Of a stretch of DNA of 64,000 nt, positions 42,610 to 53,100 are shown in pieces. Origin of the DNA: Acidiphilium rubrum (lineage in GTDB: Bacteria > Pseudomonadota > Alphaproteobacteria > Acetobacterales > Acetobacteraceae); the NCBI RefSeq assembly GCF_900156265.1, contig NZ_FTNE01000004.1, positions 62,001 through 126,000 on the forward strand, read 5' to 3'. Under the pieces are notes generated by a model. That model was not told the DNA's origin and searched no databases. It saw only the letters and a list, made by a program, of their open reading frames with translations. The translations under genes and the position numbers were made by a program. The first letter of the stretch is position 1. Each line of letters opens with the position of its first letter.

Positions 42610-45210
42610 CTACAGCGCGGATAGGCGAAGCGTCACCACCGTACCCGGCAGGCCATCGCGCGGCAGGTCGGGACGAGGCGATGTTGCGATGATCGTGCCG
42701 CCCATGGCTTCCACGAAGGCGCGCGCGATTGCGAGGCCGAGTCCGGTACCCGGTGCGATGCGGTCGCCGCGAGCGGCGCGGAAAAAACTGTCGAACACGT
42801 GTGGCAGGTCGGCGGCATCGATGCCGATCCCTTCATCGGCGACCCATATGGCGATCATGCTGGAGTCGCGCTGGCTGCGGATGGTGATGGCCGAGCCGTC
42901 CGGCGCGTATTTGATCGCGTTTTCGAGCAGGTTGACCAACACTTGTTCGAGCAGCGCGGGGTCGGCGAGAACCGATCGCGCATTGCCCGGCAGATTGACC
43001 GCGGCGTGGAACGCCTCCGGCACGCGTGACACCGCAGCTTCGATCAACGCCATGAGGTCGATGGTTTCGCGCCGCGCGATGATCTCGCCGGTCTCGATCC
43101 GTGCCATGCCGGTGATGTTGGCGAGGAAGCGGGTCATCCGGCCGACGTCCTGCACGATGCTGGCGAGCAGGTCGGCGCGCACCGCCTCGGTCAGGCTGGT
43201 GCCCGAAGCCGCAAGCGTTTCCGCGGCCCCCCGGATGCCGGTGAGCGGCGTGCGCAGATCGTGCGACAGCGACGACAGCAGCGCTGTGCGCAGCTTCTGG
43301 GTGGATTCCTGAGCGTTGGCTTCGGCGGCGCGGGCGGCGAGGCGCAGCCGTTCGGTCGCCATGGCGGATTGGTCGGCCAAGGCGCCGAGCGCCTGGACCA
43401 GTGGTTCGGTGATCGGCGACTTCGGTTGTACGCCGAGCACGCCGATCACGCCCGCTTCGGTCGCAAGCGGCAGAAAGCGCCACGGCACGGAGGGCAGGGT
43501 GATGGTGCCGGCACCGGTGGCGACGCGGTTGACATAGGCGAATTCGGCGGCGGCCTGCGCCGGTTCATCGAGTTGCGGTGCCACGGCAAGCGTATTGCGC
43601 ACGGCCATCAGCACGACGGCGCGGTCGGCCAGGGCGGCAGCTTCGGTTTCGATCGCGGCGCGCAGGCTGGTTTCATCGATTGCCTGGGCCAGGGTGCGGC
43701 CGAACAGCGCGACGCGGCGGAGCGCATCGATCCGGCTACGCGCCGCTTCCGCCTCGATCCGCACGCGTCCGGCGAGCGTGCCGGTCAGCAGGCCGACCGC
43801 GAGGAACACGACGAGTGCCACCACGTCGCGCGGGTCGCCGACCGACAGGGTAAATACCGGCGGCAGGAAGAAGAAATTCCACAGCAGGAAGCTCGCAACG
43901 GCGGCAAACAGGCCGAGGCGCCGGCCATATCGGCTCGCGACGCCGACCACGATGCCGGTGAATACGAAGCCCATTGCGTCATGCGGCACATAGTCGCGCA
44001 GCAGAAATCCGAGCAGTGTGGCGAGCCCCATCCCGCCGAGGCTGATCGCGTAGGGTGCCAGACTCTCGCGCGGCCGTTCCAGCTTCGGTGCGGCCGGCCG
44101 GGCTGCGGGATCGGGCACGACATAGACGGAATAGGCGCGCGCCCGGCGGCCGAGCCGGGCGGCTAGGGGGCGTGGCCGCCAGAAGCCGACGGGCCCGCGC
44201 GCCACCACGATATGCGCGACGTTCTGGCGCGCGGCGACATCCAGCGCGGCGGTTGCTGCGTCGGCGTTGGTGCTGGTTTCAACCGTGCCGCCGAGCTGGA
44301 TCGTGAGGTCGAGAGCGGATTGGACGCCGCCGCCGGCTTGGGTTTCCGCGTGAAACGCAAGCAGCGGGGCGCGCAGCGCATCGGCCAGGCGGGCGGCGTA
44401 GCGCACGACCTGCTCGGCGGCCGGGCCGGTTTCGACCACCGCCATCACGCGCTCGGCGGCAGGCCACGGGCCGGCGATGGCGCGGGAGCGCATGTAGCTG
44501 GCGATGTCGCGATCGACGTGCTGGGCCACCCGCCGTAGCGCCATTTCGCGCAGCGACGCAAGGTTGCCCGGGCGGAAGAATCCATCGAGGGCGCGGCGGG
44601 CAAGATCCGGCCGGTAGATGCGGCCCTGTTCGAGGCGGACGCGCAACTCCGCCGGCGGCAAATCGATCAGTTCGATTTCGGACGCGAGGCCGAGCACCGT
44701 ATCCGGCAGCGTTTCTGCCACGCGCACGCCGGTGATGCGGGCGACCTGATCGTTCAGGCTTTCCAGATGCTGGACGTTCAGCGTGGTCCAGACATCGATG
44801 CCGGCTTCCAGCACGTCGGCAACATCCTGCCAGCGTTTGGTGTGGCGCAAGCCCGGCGCGTTGGTGTGGGCAAGTTCATCGACCAGCAGCAGACCCGGGC
44901 GCCGCGCGATCGCTGCTTCAAGGTCGAATTCCGCGAGCACATGCCCCCGATAGGGCACCTGCCGGCGCGGCAACACCGGCAGATCGCCCAGTTGCGCGGC
45001 GGTTTCGGCGCGCCCATGGGTTTCAATCAGCCCGGCCAGCACATCGACGCCTTCATGGCGTTTCTGCCGGGCGGCGGCGAGCATCTCCCACGTCTTGCCG
45101 ACGCCGGGGGCGGCACCGAGAAAGATTTTCAGCCTGCCGTGATGTTCGCTGGCGGCGGCCGCCAGCAGCGCATCAGGATCGGGCCGGTGCTCGGTATCCG
45201 GGGATGCCAT
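42610..45210 (-). CDS. kdpD: KdpD potassium/turgor sensor histidine kinase
   Basis: 866 aa. The N-terminal KdpD domain has Walker A GAAPGVGKTWEML near residue 35 and the family stretch LLVDELAHTNAPGLRHTKRW. A universal-stress-type domain follows, then four membrane helices near 400-490, a GAF-like part and a histidine kinase with phospho-acceptor SHDLRTPLTGIRG near 648 and N/G boxes (NLLENAIKYAPDG, GTGLGLAIARAF). It senses K+ limitation. The usual partner kdpE does not follow: the next gene is a convergent desaturase. Starts 9 nt after kdpC. Confidence 0.95.
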   Translation of the reverse strand: MASPDTEHRPDPDALLAAAASEHHGRLKIFLGAAPGVGKTWEMLAAARQKRHEGVDVLAGLIETHGRAETAAQLGDLPVLPRRQVPYRGHVLAEFDLEAAIARRPGLLLVDELAHTNAPGLRHTKRWQDVADVLEAGIDVWTTLNVQHLESLNDQVARITGVRVAETLPDTVLGLASEIELIDLPPAELRVRLEQGRIYRPDLARRALDGFFRPGNLASLREMALRRVAQHVDRDIASYMRSRAIAGPWPAAERVMAVVETGPAAEQVVRYAARLADALRAPLLAFHAETQAGGGVQSALDLTIQLGGTVETSTNADAATAALDVAARQNVAHIVVARGPVGFWRPRPLAARLGRRARAYSVYVVPDPAARPAAPKLERPRESLAPYAISLGGMGLATLLGFLLRDYVPHDAMGFVFTGIVVGVASRYGRRLGLFAAVASFLLWNFFFLPPVFTLSVGDPRDVVALVVFLAVGLLTGTLAGRVRIEAEAARSRIDALRRVALFGRTLAQAIDETSLRAAIETEAAALADRAVVLMAVRNTLAVAPQLDEPAQAAAEFAYVNRVATGAGTITLPSVPWRFLPLATEAGVIGVLGVQPKSPITEPLVQALGALADQSAMATERLRLAARAAEANAQESTQKLRTALLSSLSHDLRTPLTGIRGAAETLAASGTSLTEAVRADLLASIVQDVGRMTRFLANITGMARIETGEIIARRETIDLMALIEAAVSRVPEAFHAAVNLPGNARSVLADPALLEQVLVNLLENAIKYAPDGSAITIRSQRDSSMIAIWVADEGIGIDAADLPHVFDSFFRAARGDRIAPGTGLGLAIARAFVEAMGGTIIATSPRPDLPRDGLPGTVVTLRLSAL

Positions 45211-45219
45211 GGGACCCGA

Positions 45220-45819
45220 TCATGGCGCGCTCATGCGACTCAAGGCAAGGTTGAGCTTCAGGACGTTGACATGATCGGTGCCGATCACGCCGAGCAGGCG
45301 GTGCGCCGCAAGGCGATTGACCAGCGCGGTCACTGTGGCCGGGGGCAGTTTGCGCGCTATGGCGATTGCCGGGGCTTGCCGCAGAGCGTTTTCGAGCGAG
45401 ATGTCGGGATCGAGGCCGGAACCGCTGGTGGTCACCGCGTCATCGGGCACCGGGCCGGGGCCGTAGGCCTTCAGATAGGCGGCGATGCGGGATTTGACGT
45501 TGCCGAACATGCCGGCGTTGGTCGGGCCGGAGGATGAGCCCCCGGATTCCGACGCGTCGTATGGGGTGGCAATGGTTTTGCCCTTGGCATCGGTGCCGCT
45601 CAGTGCCGAGGGGCGCGGGGTGAACCAGGTCGGACCGGCAAAATTCTGGCCGATCAGCGCGGAGCCGATGATCTGGCCGTTGCGTTCGAGCAGGCTGCCG
45701 TTGGCCTGGAATGGAAACACCGCCTGGGCGAGACCGGTGAAGGCGGCGGGCAGCGCGACGCCGAGGATGAGGGTGAACAACAGGACGAGCGAAAGCGCGG
45801 GGCGAATTTCACGTAACAT
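45220..45819 (-). CDS. kdpC: K+-transporting ATPase subunit C
   Basis: 199 aa. One N-terminal membrane helix (LSLVLLFTLILGVALPAAFT), then the typical GSALIGQNFAGPTWFTPRPS and VTTSGSGLDPDISLENALRQ stretches. KdpC stabilises the KdpA-KdpB complex. Between kdpB and kdpD on the same strand. Confidence 0.96.
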   Translation of the reverse strand: MLREIRPALSLVLLFTLILGVALPAAFTGLAQAVFPFQANGSLLERNGQIIGSALIGQNFAGPTWFTPRPSALSGTDAKGKTIATPYDASESGGSSSGPTNAGMFGNVKSRIAAYLKAYGPGPVPDDAVTTSGSGLDPDISLENALRQAPAIAIARKLPPATVTALVNRLAAHRLLGVIGTDHVNVLKLNLALSRMSAP

Positions 45820-45832
45820 GGCGATGGTCCGA

Positions 45833-47869
45833 TCAGGTAAAGATATGAAATGCAGTGAGGATCATGTCGATCGCCTTGATCCCGACGAAGGGCGCGACGA
45901 TGCCGCCCAGCCCGTAGACCAGCAGGTTGCGCCGCAGCAGCGCGGCCGCGCCCACCGCGCGGAACTTCACGCCGCGCAACGCGAGCGGTACCAGCACCAC
46001 GATGATCAGCGCGTTGAAGATCACCGCCGATAAAATGGCGCTCCGCGGCGAGGTCAGGCCCATGACGTTGAGCGCCTGCAGACCCGGATAGGTGGCGACA
46101 AAAATTGCCGGCAGGATGGCGAAGTATTTCGAGATGTCGTTCGCGATCGAAAACGTCGTGAGCGCACCGCGGGTGATGAGCAATTGCTTGCCGATTTCGA
46201 CGATTTCGATCAGCTTGGTCGGATCGCTATCAAGGTCGACCATGTTGCCGGCCTCGCGCGCGGCCTGGGTGCCGGTCTGCATCGCGACGCCGACATCTGC
46301 TTGTGCCAGGGCCGGCGCATCGTTGGTGCCGTCGCCGCACATGGCGACCAGGCGGCCTTCCTCCTGCGCCTTGCGGATGTAGCCGAGCTTGTCCTGCGGC
46401 GTCGCTTCGGCGATCACGTCGTCCACCCCCGCTTCGGCGGCGATGGCGGCGGCGGTGATGCGGTTGTCGCCGGTGACCATGATGGTGCGAATGCCCATGC
46501 GGCGCAGATCGGCGAAGCGCTCCTTGATGCCGGGTTTGACGATGTCCTTCAGTTCAATCGCGCCGAGCAACTGGCCGTCCACCGCCAGGGCCAGCGGGGT
46601 CGAACCGGCGCGGGCGATGCGCGAGACCGCTTCGGTGAATGCCGCGGGCGGTATGCCGCCGGCGAGTTTCAGCACTGAGTCGACCGCACCCTTGCGCCAG
46701 GATCTGCCGCCGGAATCGATGCCGGAGACCCGCGTGTTGGCACTGAACGGCACCAGTGTTGCATTCGTCGGCAGTTTTGTTTCGATCTGGTAGCGGTCGC
46801 GCATCAGTGTCACGATCGAGCGGCCTTCCGGCGTTTCGTCACCCAGCGATGCGAAAGCCGCCGCTTCCGCCAGCAACCGCTCATCGACGCCCGGCACCGG
46901 ATAGATCGCTGAGGCCATGCGGTTGCCGAAGGTGATCGTGCCGGTCTTGTCGAGCAGCAGAGCATCGACATCGCCGGCAGCTTCGACGGCGCGGCCCGAT
47001 GTGGCGACCACGTTGAAGCGGATCAGACGATCCATCCCCGCGATGCCGATGGCGGAGAGCAGACCGCCGATCGTGGTCGGGATCAGGCAGACGAACAGCG
47101 CGGCGAGCACCGCGATCGACAGATGGGTGTGCGAATAGGCGGCGAACCCCGGCAGCGTCGCCACCGCGATCACGAAAATCAACGTGAGGCCGGCGAGCAG
47201 GATATCGAGCGCGATCTCGTTCGGCGTCTTGCGCCGCTCCGCCCCTTCGACCAGGGCGATCATCCGATCGAGGAAGGTCGAACCCGGTTCGGCGGTGATG
47301 CGGATGACCAGAAAATCCGACACCACCTGCGTGCCCCCCGTGACGGCCGAGCGATCGCCGCCGGCCTCGCGGATCACCGGGGCGGATTCGCCGGTGATGG
47401 CACTTTCGTTCACGCTCGCGATCCCTTCGATGATCTCGCCATCCGAGGGGATGATGTCGCCGGTCTCGACCAGGACGAGATCATCCTTGTGCAGCTCCGG
47501 CGCCGGGGTCGGCTTGAACAGGGTGCGGTCGCGCGGATCGAGGATAAGCTTGGCCATGGTGTCGGACCGGGCGCGCCGCAGCGCATCGGCCCGCACCCGC
47601 CCGCGGCCTTCGGCCACGGCTTCGGCGAAAGTTGCGAACAGCACGGTGATCCATAGCCAGATCGCGATGACGAGCGAGAAGGCGGCGGCCTGGCCGATGA
47701 CCACCTCATGCACACCGACCACCGTCACCAGCAGCGCGATGATTTCGGTCGTGAAGATCACCGGATTACGGATCAATTGGCGCGGGTTGAGTTTCAGCAC
47801 CGCATCGCCGGTGGCGCGGATCAGAATGGCGCGATCGAACAGGCCGATCGTATCGGCTTGATTGGACAT
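45833..47869 (-). CDS. kdpB: K+-transporting P-type ATPase subunit B
   Basis: 678 aa. The phosphorylation motif [11 protein letters not shown] near residue 307, the SESAxTGES-type loop ([16 protein letters not shown]) and the hinge [20 protein letters not shown] are intact. Seven or so membrane helices are visible. It hydrolyses ATP to drive K+ uptake through KdpA. Part of the kdpFABC operon. Confidence 0.97.
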   Translation of the reverse strand: MSNQADTIGLFDRAILIRATGDAVLKLNPRQLIRNPVIFTTEIIALLVTVVGVHEVVIGQAAAFSLVIAIWLWITVLFATFAEAVAEGRGRVRADALRRARSDTMAKLILDPRDRTLFKPTPAPELHKDDLVLVETGDIIPSDGEIIEGIASVNESAITGESAPVIREAGGDRSAVTGGTQVVSDFLVIRITAEPGSTFLDRMIALVEGAERRKTPNEIALDILLAGLTLIFVIAVATLPGFAAYSHTHLSIAVLAALFVCLIPTTIGGLLSAIGIAGMDRLIRFNVVATSGRAVEAAGDVDALLLDKTGTITFGNRMASAIYPVPGVDERLLAEAAAFASLGDETPEGRSIVTLMRDRYQIETKLPTNATLVPFSANTRVSGIDSGGRSWRKGAVDSVLKLAGGIPPAAFTEAVSRIARAGSTPLALAVDGQLLGAIELKDIVKPGIKERFADLRRMGIRTIMVTGDNRITAAAIAAEAGVDDVIAEATPQDKLGYIRKAQEEGRLVAMCGDGTNDAPALAQADVGVAMQTGTQAAREAGNMVDLDSDPTKLIEIVEIGKQLLITRGALTTFSIANDISKYFAILPAIFVATYPGLQALNVMGLTSPRSAILSAVIFNALIIVVLVPLALRGVKFRAVGAAALLRRNLLVYGLGGIVAPFVGIKAIDMILTAFHIFT

Positions 47870-47885
47870 GGTTTTGCTCTCTATC

Positions 47886-49583
47886 TCAGAAGGTCTTGCC
47901 GGCGAGCATCAGGTAATGCTCGGCGAGCGGACCCAGCGTGTCGGCCGGCATGAACTGCAAGCCACCCAGAATGATGATCACGCCGATCAGCAGGCCGACG
48001 AACAGCGGCCCATCGGTCGGGAAGGTGCCGGTCGATTGCGGCAGTTTCGGCTTCAGCGCGAGCGAACCCGCGATCGCCAGCACCGGGATCAACACCGCGA
48101 ATCTGCCGAACAGCATGGCCAGACCGAGCCCGTAATCGAGTAGCGGTGTATTGGCCGACAGGCCGGCGAAGGCGGAGCCGTTGTTTTCGGTGGCCGAGGT
48201 CCAGCCATAGAGCATCTCGGTCAGGCCATGCGGCCCGGCGTTGTCGAGCGAGCCGAGCCCGGATTTGGTCAACAGCGAAAATCCGGCACCGGCGAGGATG
48301 AACATCGTCTGGATCAGGACCGCCAGCATGGCGAGCTTGATCTCCCTGGATTGTACCTTCTTGCCGAGATATTCCGGCGTTCGCCCGACCATCAGCCCGG
48401 CGACGAACACCGCGAGCAGCGCGAACAGGACCATACCGTACAGACCCGAGCCGACGCCGCCTGGTGCGACTTCATCGAGTTGCATCAGAAACATCGGGAT
48501 CAGGCCGCCGAGCGGCGTGTAGCTGTCGGTCACGGAGTTGACCGCGCCGGTCGAGGTGCCGGTGGCGGCGGTGTTGAACGTGGTGGATTGCGCGATGCCG
48601 AAGCGCATCTCCTTGCCAACCATGTTACCCGGTTTGGCCATGACGCCGGCGTGGACCAGGATGGGGTTGTTGGCGGCTTCGGCGGCATAATCACCGACCA
48701 TCGCGAGACCGAGGATAAGCGCCATGGCCGCGAACAGCGCGATGCCCTCGCGTTTGCGGCCAACCATATGGCCGAAGGCGATCGGCAGGGCGAAGCCGAT
48801 CACCAGCAGCAGCCAGATTTCGAACAGGTTGGTAAGGGCGTTCGGATTTTCGAACGGATGGGACGAGTTGGCGTTAAAGAACCCGCCGCCATTGGTACCC
48901 AGTTCCTTGATCGCCTCCTGCAAAGCGAGGGGGCCGCGCCCAATGGTCTGCGTGCCGCCCGCCAAAGTGTGAACCGTGGGGAAGGCATCGAATGTCATCG
49001 GGATGCCGGCAATCAGCAGCACGACCGCGGCAACCAGCGCGACGGGTAGCAGAAGATACAGGGTGATCCGCACAATATCGACATAGACGTTGCCGAGTGT
49101 CTTGAGGCCGCCGCTGACGAAGGCGCGCATCAGCGCGGCCGCGACCGCAATGCCGGCGGCAGCGCTGATGAACATATGCACAACCAGGCCGAACATCTGC
49201 GCCCCGTTCGAGATCATGCTCTCTGGCGCATAGGCCTGCCAGTTGGTGTTCGTCGTGAAGCTGGCAGCCGTATTGAAGGCGAGCATCGGCGCCATGCCGG
49301 CGATGTGCTGCGGGTTGAACGGCAAATAATATTGCAGGCGCAGGATCGCATAGAGCAGCCCAAAATGAACAACGCTCAGCATCAGCAGCGCAATGGCATA
49401 GCTCGCCCAGCCCATCTGACGCGCAGGATCGATGCCGCAGATCCGATAAATGCCGGTCTCGACCGGCGCGAGCAGCCGGATTTTGCCCTCGAATAGCCGG
49501 GCCATGTAGGCGCCCAGCGGAAACGCCGAGCCCAGCACGAGGATCAGCGCGAGGCCGATATAGAGGATACCGTATGTGGTCAT
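47886..49583 (-). CDS. kdpA: K+-transporting ATPase subunit A (channel)
   Basis: 565 aa, about ten membrane helices. Selectivity-filter-type stretches are visible: [39 protein letters not shown] and [17 protein letters not shown] and [20 protein letters not shown]. It binds and conducts K+. Its start lies 1 nt after the kdpF stop. Confidence 0.97.
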   Translation of the reverse strand: MTTYGILYIGLALILVLGSAFPLGAYMARLFEGKIRLLAPVETGIYRICGIDPARQMGWASYAIALLMLSVVHFGLLYAILRLQYYLPFNPQHIAGMAPMLAFNTAASFTTNTNWQAYAPESMISNGAQMFGLVVHMFISAAAGIAVAAALMRAFVSGGLKTLGNVYVDIVRITLYLLLPVALVAAVVLLIAGIPMTFDAFPTVHTLAGGTQTIGRGPLALQEAIKELGTNGGGFFNANSSHPFENPNALTNLFEIWLLLVIGFALPIAFGHMVGRKREGIALFAAMALILGLAMVGDYAAEAANNPILVHAGVMAKPGNMVGKEMRFGIAQSTTFNTAATGTSTGAVNSVTDSYTPLGGLIPMFLMQLDEVAPGGVGSGLYGMVLFALLAVFVAGLMVGRTPEYLGKKVQSREIKLAMLAVLIQTMFILAGAGFSLLTKSGLGSLDNAGPHGLTEMLYGWTSATENNGSAFAGLSANTPLLDYGLGLAMLFGRFAVLIPVLAIAGSLALKPKLPQSTGTFPTDGPLFVGLLIGVIIILGGLQFMPADTLGPLAEHYLMLAGKTF

Positions 49584-49584
49584 G

Positions 49585-49671
49585 TCAAAAATCCTCCGGC
49601 CGGACGAGCGCCCAGACCAGATAGATCAGCAGGCCAATCGCCACGGCGCCGGCCAGCACCAGATCGAACAT
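49585..49671 (-). CDS. kdpF: K+-transporting ATPase subunit F
   Basis: A 28-aa single-helix peptide: MFDLVLAGAVAIGLLIYLVW then ALVRPEDF. The ending RPEDF and length match KdpF, which stabilises the Kdp complex. It ends one nt before kdpA starts. It is too short for ordinary gene prediction. Confidence 0.9.
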   Translation of the reverse strand: MFDLVLAGAVAIGLLIYLVWALVRPEDF

Positions 49672-49675
49672 GCAA

Positions 49676-49759
49676 TCAGACTTTCGCACAGATCGGAACG
49701 TAGACGAAGAGCAGCGCAAAGACGGCTGCAGCAATCAACATTGAAAGAATATCGGGCAC
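49676..49759 (-). CDS. 27-aa single-helix membrane peptide upstream of kdpF
   Basis: A GTG start at 49759 with GGAGG 6 nt upstream gives VPDILSMLIAAAVFALLFVY followed by VPICAKV and a stop, 4 nt before kdpF. One membrane helix fills it. Small peptides at this place occur in some other kdp operons; the function is unknown. It may be a second accessory subunit or a leader peptide. Confidence 0.6.
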   Translation of the reverse strand: MPDILSMLIAAAVFALLFVYVPICAKV

Positions 49760-49857
49760 GCTAGCCTCCGGGTTTTCATGCGATAGCCAGGGCGCGTGCG
49801 GCCACGATTTACGGGCGACAACGCTCATGGCCAGAGCATCCGTTATCGGCGGTGGCG

Positions 49858-49908
49858 CATAAAACCGAGACGGAGATTTTCGGCCCGGCGCATAAAAATC
49901 TCATAAAA
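49858..49908. promoter_or_regulatory. Phased CATAAAA repeats in the kdp upstream region
   Basis: Three copies of CATAAAA (TTTTATG on the kdp strand) begin at 49858, 49891 and 49902, i.e. 33 and 11 bp apart, about three and one helical turns. Two continue into the same GCGC flank. They lie about 100-150 nt upstream of the first kdp gene and are candidate regulator sites, possibly for KdpE. Confidence 0.45.
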
Positions 49909-50011
49909 TTTGGGATTATTGCGCTCTGGGACGTGCGCGTGCACCACACAATCGACAGAAATGGACTATTTTTAGGGATTATATTAAAAAGTTGAGGTGA
50001 TAAAATTTTTG

Positions 50012-50039
50012 TTGAACAAAATGTTCTTTTTGGTACAAC
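50012..50039 (+). promoter_or_regulatory. Promoter/operator-like site before the glycan cluster
   Basis: A perfect palindrome GAACAAAATGTTC (50014-50026) overlaps a TTGAAC-N16-TACAAC sigma-70-like pair. The region 49900-50040 is much more AT-rich than its surroundings and holds no gene. It lies 70 nt upstream of the giant glycosyltransferase start. Confidence 0.4.
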
Positions 50040-50108
50040 CTAGAGCGGCACATCCTTGAAGTGTGCCTCTGGCGTAGGCTCCCCTGGCATAGAAAGGTTT
50101 CCATCCTG

Positions 50109-53100
50109 ATGGCGCTTGCTGATCAAAGATCCGTGCCACCAACCGACCGTAACACTGTCAAAGGAACTTCCACCAAGGCAACGGACAGGCGATCGCTCGC
50201 CTTAGCTTGCGAAACGGCGTCGGACTTGAATGTCGCCGAACTGCCGGTTCGTTTCTCACCAGCGGCACCGCATGTGGCGGCGAATAAAATCCCCGAATTC
50301 GTGTTTCGTCGTCACTATTACGTCAATAAATACCCTGATATCAAAGACATCGTAAAATCGAATCCGCTGTTCGATGTCGAACGTCATTTCTGGGATTTTG
50401 GCGCGGCAGAAGGGCGGCTACCCTCGCTCGACTTCGACCTGCACTACGTGCGGCATCGCCTCGCCCGCTCATTTTCGGTCCAGGTTATCGGCGAAGCAGC
50501 GGTGCAAGCCTACTTCGATCTGCCCGACGGCGAACGCTTCGTCCCGAACACATGGTTTAATCAGTGGGCGTTCGTCAAACTCTACAAATCCCGCTTTCCA
50601 CATATAATCAATCTAAGCGCCTATGATCTGTTCGTCTTCTACCTCGAGATCGTTAATACCGAGCAGGTTTCACCCAATGGCGTGTTCTCCGAAGCGGATT
50701 ACTGCGCCGCCAACCCCGACGTTGCCTCGGCGGTCGCGGCGGGTCGGATCGCTTCAGGGTTCGCCCACTTCGCCGAGACCGACGAAACCGTACGCCCGGG
50801 GACGCTACCTGATTTCGACGTTGCGAATCCGAACCTAGAGGAAGCCTATCGGGCTGAGCGGAGTTTCGTCCTAGCGGGTAATCAGGCGATTGGCGATCGG
50901 CTGTGGTGGTTCGACGAACATTTTTATCTGACGGTCTACCCCGATGTTCACGCCTTGAAACGTCATGGGGTCATTAGGTCCGGCCTGGAGCATTTCCTCG
51001 TCGTCGGAGATGCGGAAGGTCGCCTGCCTCATCCGTCTCTCGCCGATATGGCAACCCGCCCGCGCGACGTCTCCCTGCGAATCGCTCTGGCGGGCCGGCC
51101 ACGTGCAGCGCGGCAGGTCAGCTTGGCGATTGCGGCACAGACCGCATCGCTGCTTTATCAGCAGGCGGACGCTGCGGGCCGCCCGATCATCGATGAAGCC
51201 CTGTGGCGGGTTACGGCTCAGGCGAAGGTCAATGCGCAGTTCGATGCCGAAGGCTATCGTCGCGCCAATCCTGATCTGCACGGCTATCAAACCGATGCAG
51301 CCCTGGAGGGGCATTGGCGCGACCACGGCCTGCGGGAACAACGTTTGGCACCGGGCACCAATTTATTTGCAGCACGGCCGCTGCATCTGGAGGATCTGGG
51401 ACGGTTTGCGGTCGGTGGGGTCAATTTGTTCGGTGCCCTTTCGGCACCGAGCGGCCTTGGCGCTGCCGCACGCGGTTATCGCGACGCCATGCGCGCTGCG
51501 GGCATCACGGTCGATGAATACGATGTCACCGGGGCGACGCGGCCAGGCGGTGCATTCGATCTGTTCGACCCCGAGAAATTGCGATTCGGTCATAATTTCA
51601 TCTGTCTGAATCCGGATCATATCGCAACGCTGCTCGACAGCTACGGCAGCGCGCTGTTCGATCACAAGGTCAATATTGGCGCTTGGGTGTGGGAAATGCC
51701 GGTCGCCCGTCCCGAGTGGAATGCCGTGTTGGGCGCGTTCGACCTGATCGTAACCCCTAGTGCGTTCTGCAAGGACGCCTTCGCGGCTGTCACGGCGCGG
51801 AGCATCGAGATCGTTCCCTACGTGGTTGATCGTTCCGCGTTGCTGGCCGAACTCGGTCGAGCTGAACCCTCGCATTGGTTGAAGACAATTGAAAGCGCCA
51901 AAAAACCCCGGCGCCAGTCCGACCGCGCACGGACGGTCGTCTTGTTCGTCATGGACGCGTCTTCCTACACCGCGCGCAAGGGCATCGATGTCTTTCGTGA
52001 AGTCGTCCAGCGTGTCACGGCCCAGGCGCCTGGCTCATTTCTGTTTGTGTTGAAAACCCATTCACGTGATACCGGCGGCACCGGACTCGATGATATGCCC
52101 GCGGATACCATGGTGATCGATGCCGTGCTCGACACACCCAATCTCCTGATGCTTAAATCGGCAGCAGACCTTTATATCTCCCCCCACCGCAGCGAGGGCT
52201 TCGGTCTTAATATATTTGAGTCTCTCGTACTTGGGGTGCCAGCATTGGTCTCGGATTATGCCGGCGCCACGGAGTTGCTCGGCACGGACTATCCGCTGCT
52301 CATTCCGGGAAGAAAGGCTGAAGTTGGTACCGAACGTGGACCATACCGGTCTCACGCGATTTGGTTCGAGCCGGATGTCGATGCGATTGTCTCGACATTG
52401 CTGAAATTTCCGAAACGAGACGCTCAAGCACGCGCTGCCCTCGCTGAAACCTGCCGAAATGTCGCCGAGACATTATCGGCACAGACGGTTGGCAAAGCAT
52501 TGCGCGATCTGCTGGAACAGCGCTGTGCTTTCGGCCTCGACGTCAGTCGTTTCCTGCCGGTCATTACTTCGCCGCGCGACGAAACCGTTGCATTGCCTCA
52601 CATCATGCCCGGTCGCACCTCGCCGCGCAACGTTGCCGAAGACCTGGTACGTCCACAATTTTCAGTCATCACGCCCACTTACAACACCAACCCGCTCTGG
52701 CTTGAAGACCTTTACGCCGATCTTTGCGCTCAGACGGTCACAAATTGGGAATGGTGCATCACCGACGATAATTCGACCGACCCGAAAACCCTCGCCATCC
52801 TGCATGCTCTCCGCCGTCGCGATACGCGCATCAGAGTGCTCTTCGCCGAGCACAACACGGGCATATCGGCGGCGACCAATCAGGCTGTCATGCTATCATC
52901 CGCGCCATACATCGTGATGGTCGATCACGACGACCGCATCGCCCCACGTCTGCTGGAGTTTTATGCTGCCCATATCGCGGCACCGACGCCGCCGGACATA
53001 CTTTATTGCGACGAAGATAAGATTCTGCCGGATGGCCGGTGCGGCGACCATTATTACAAACCCGATTATGCACCCGAGCATCTGATGAGCGTGATGTACG

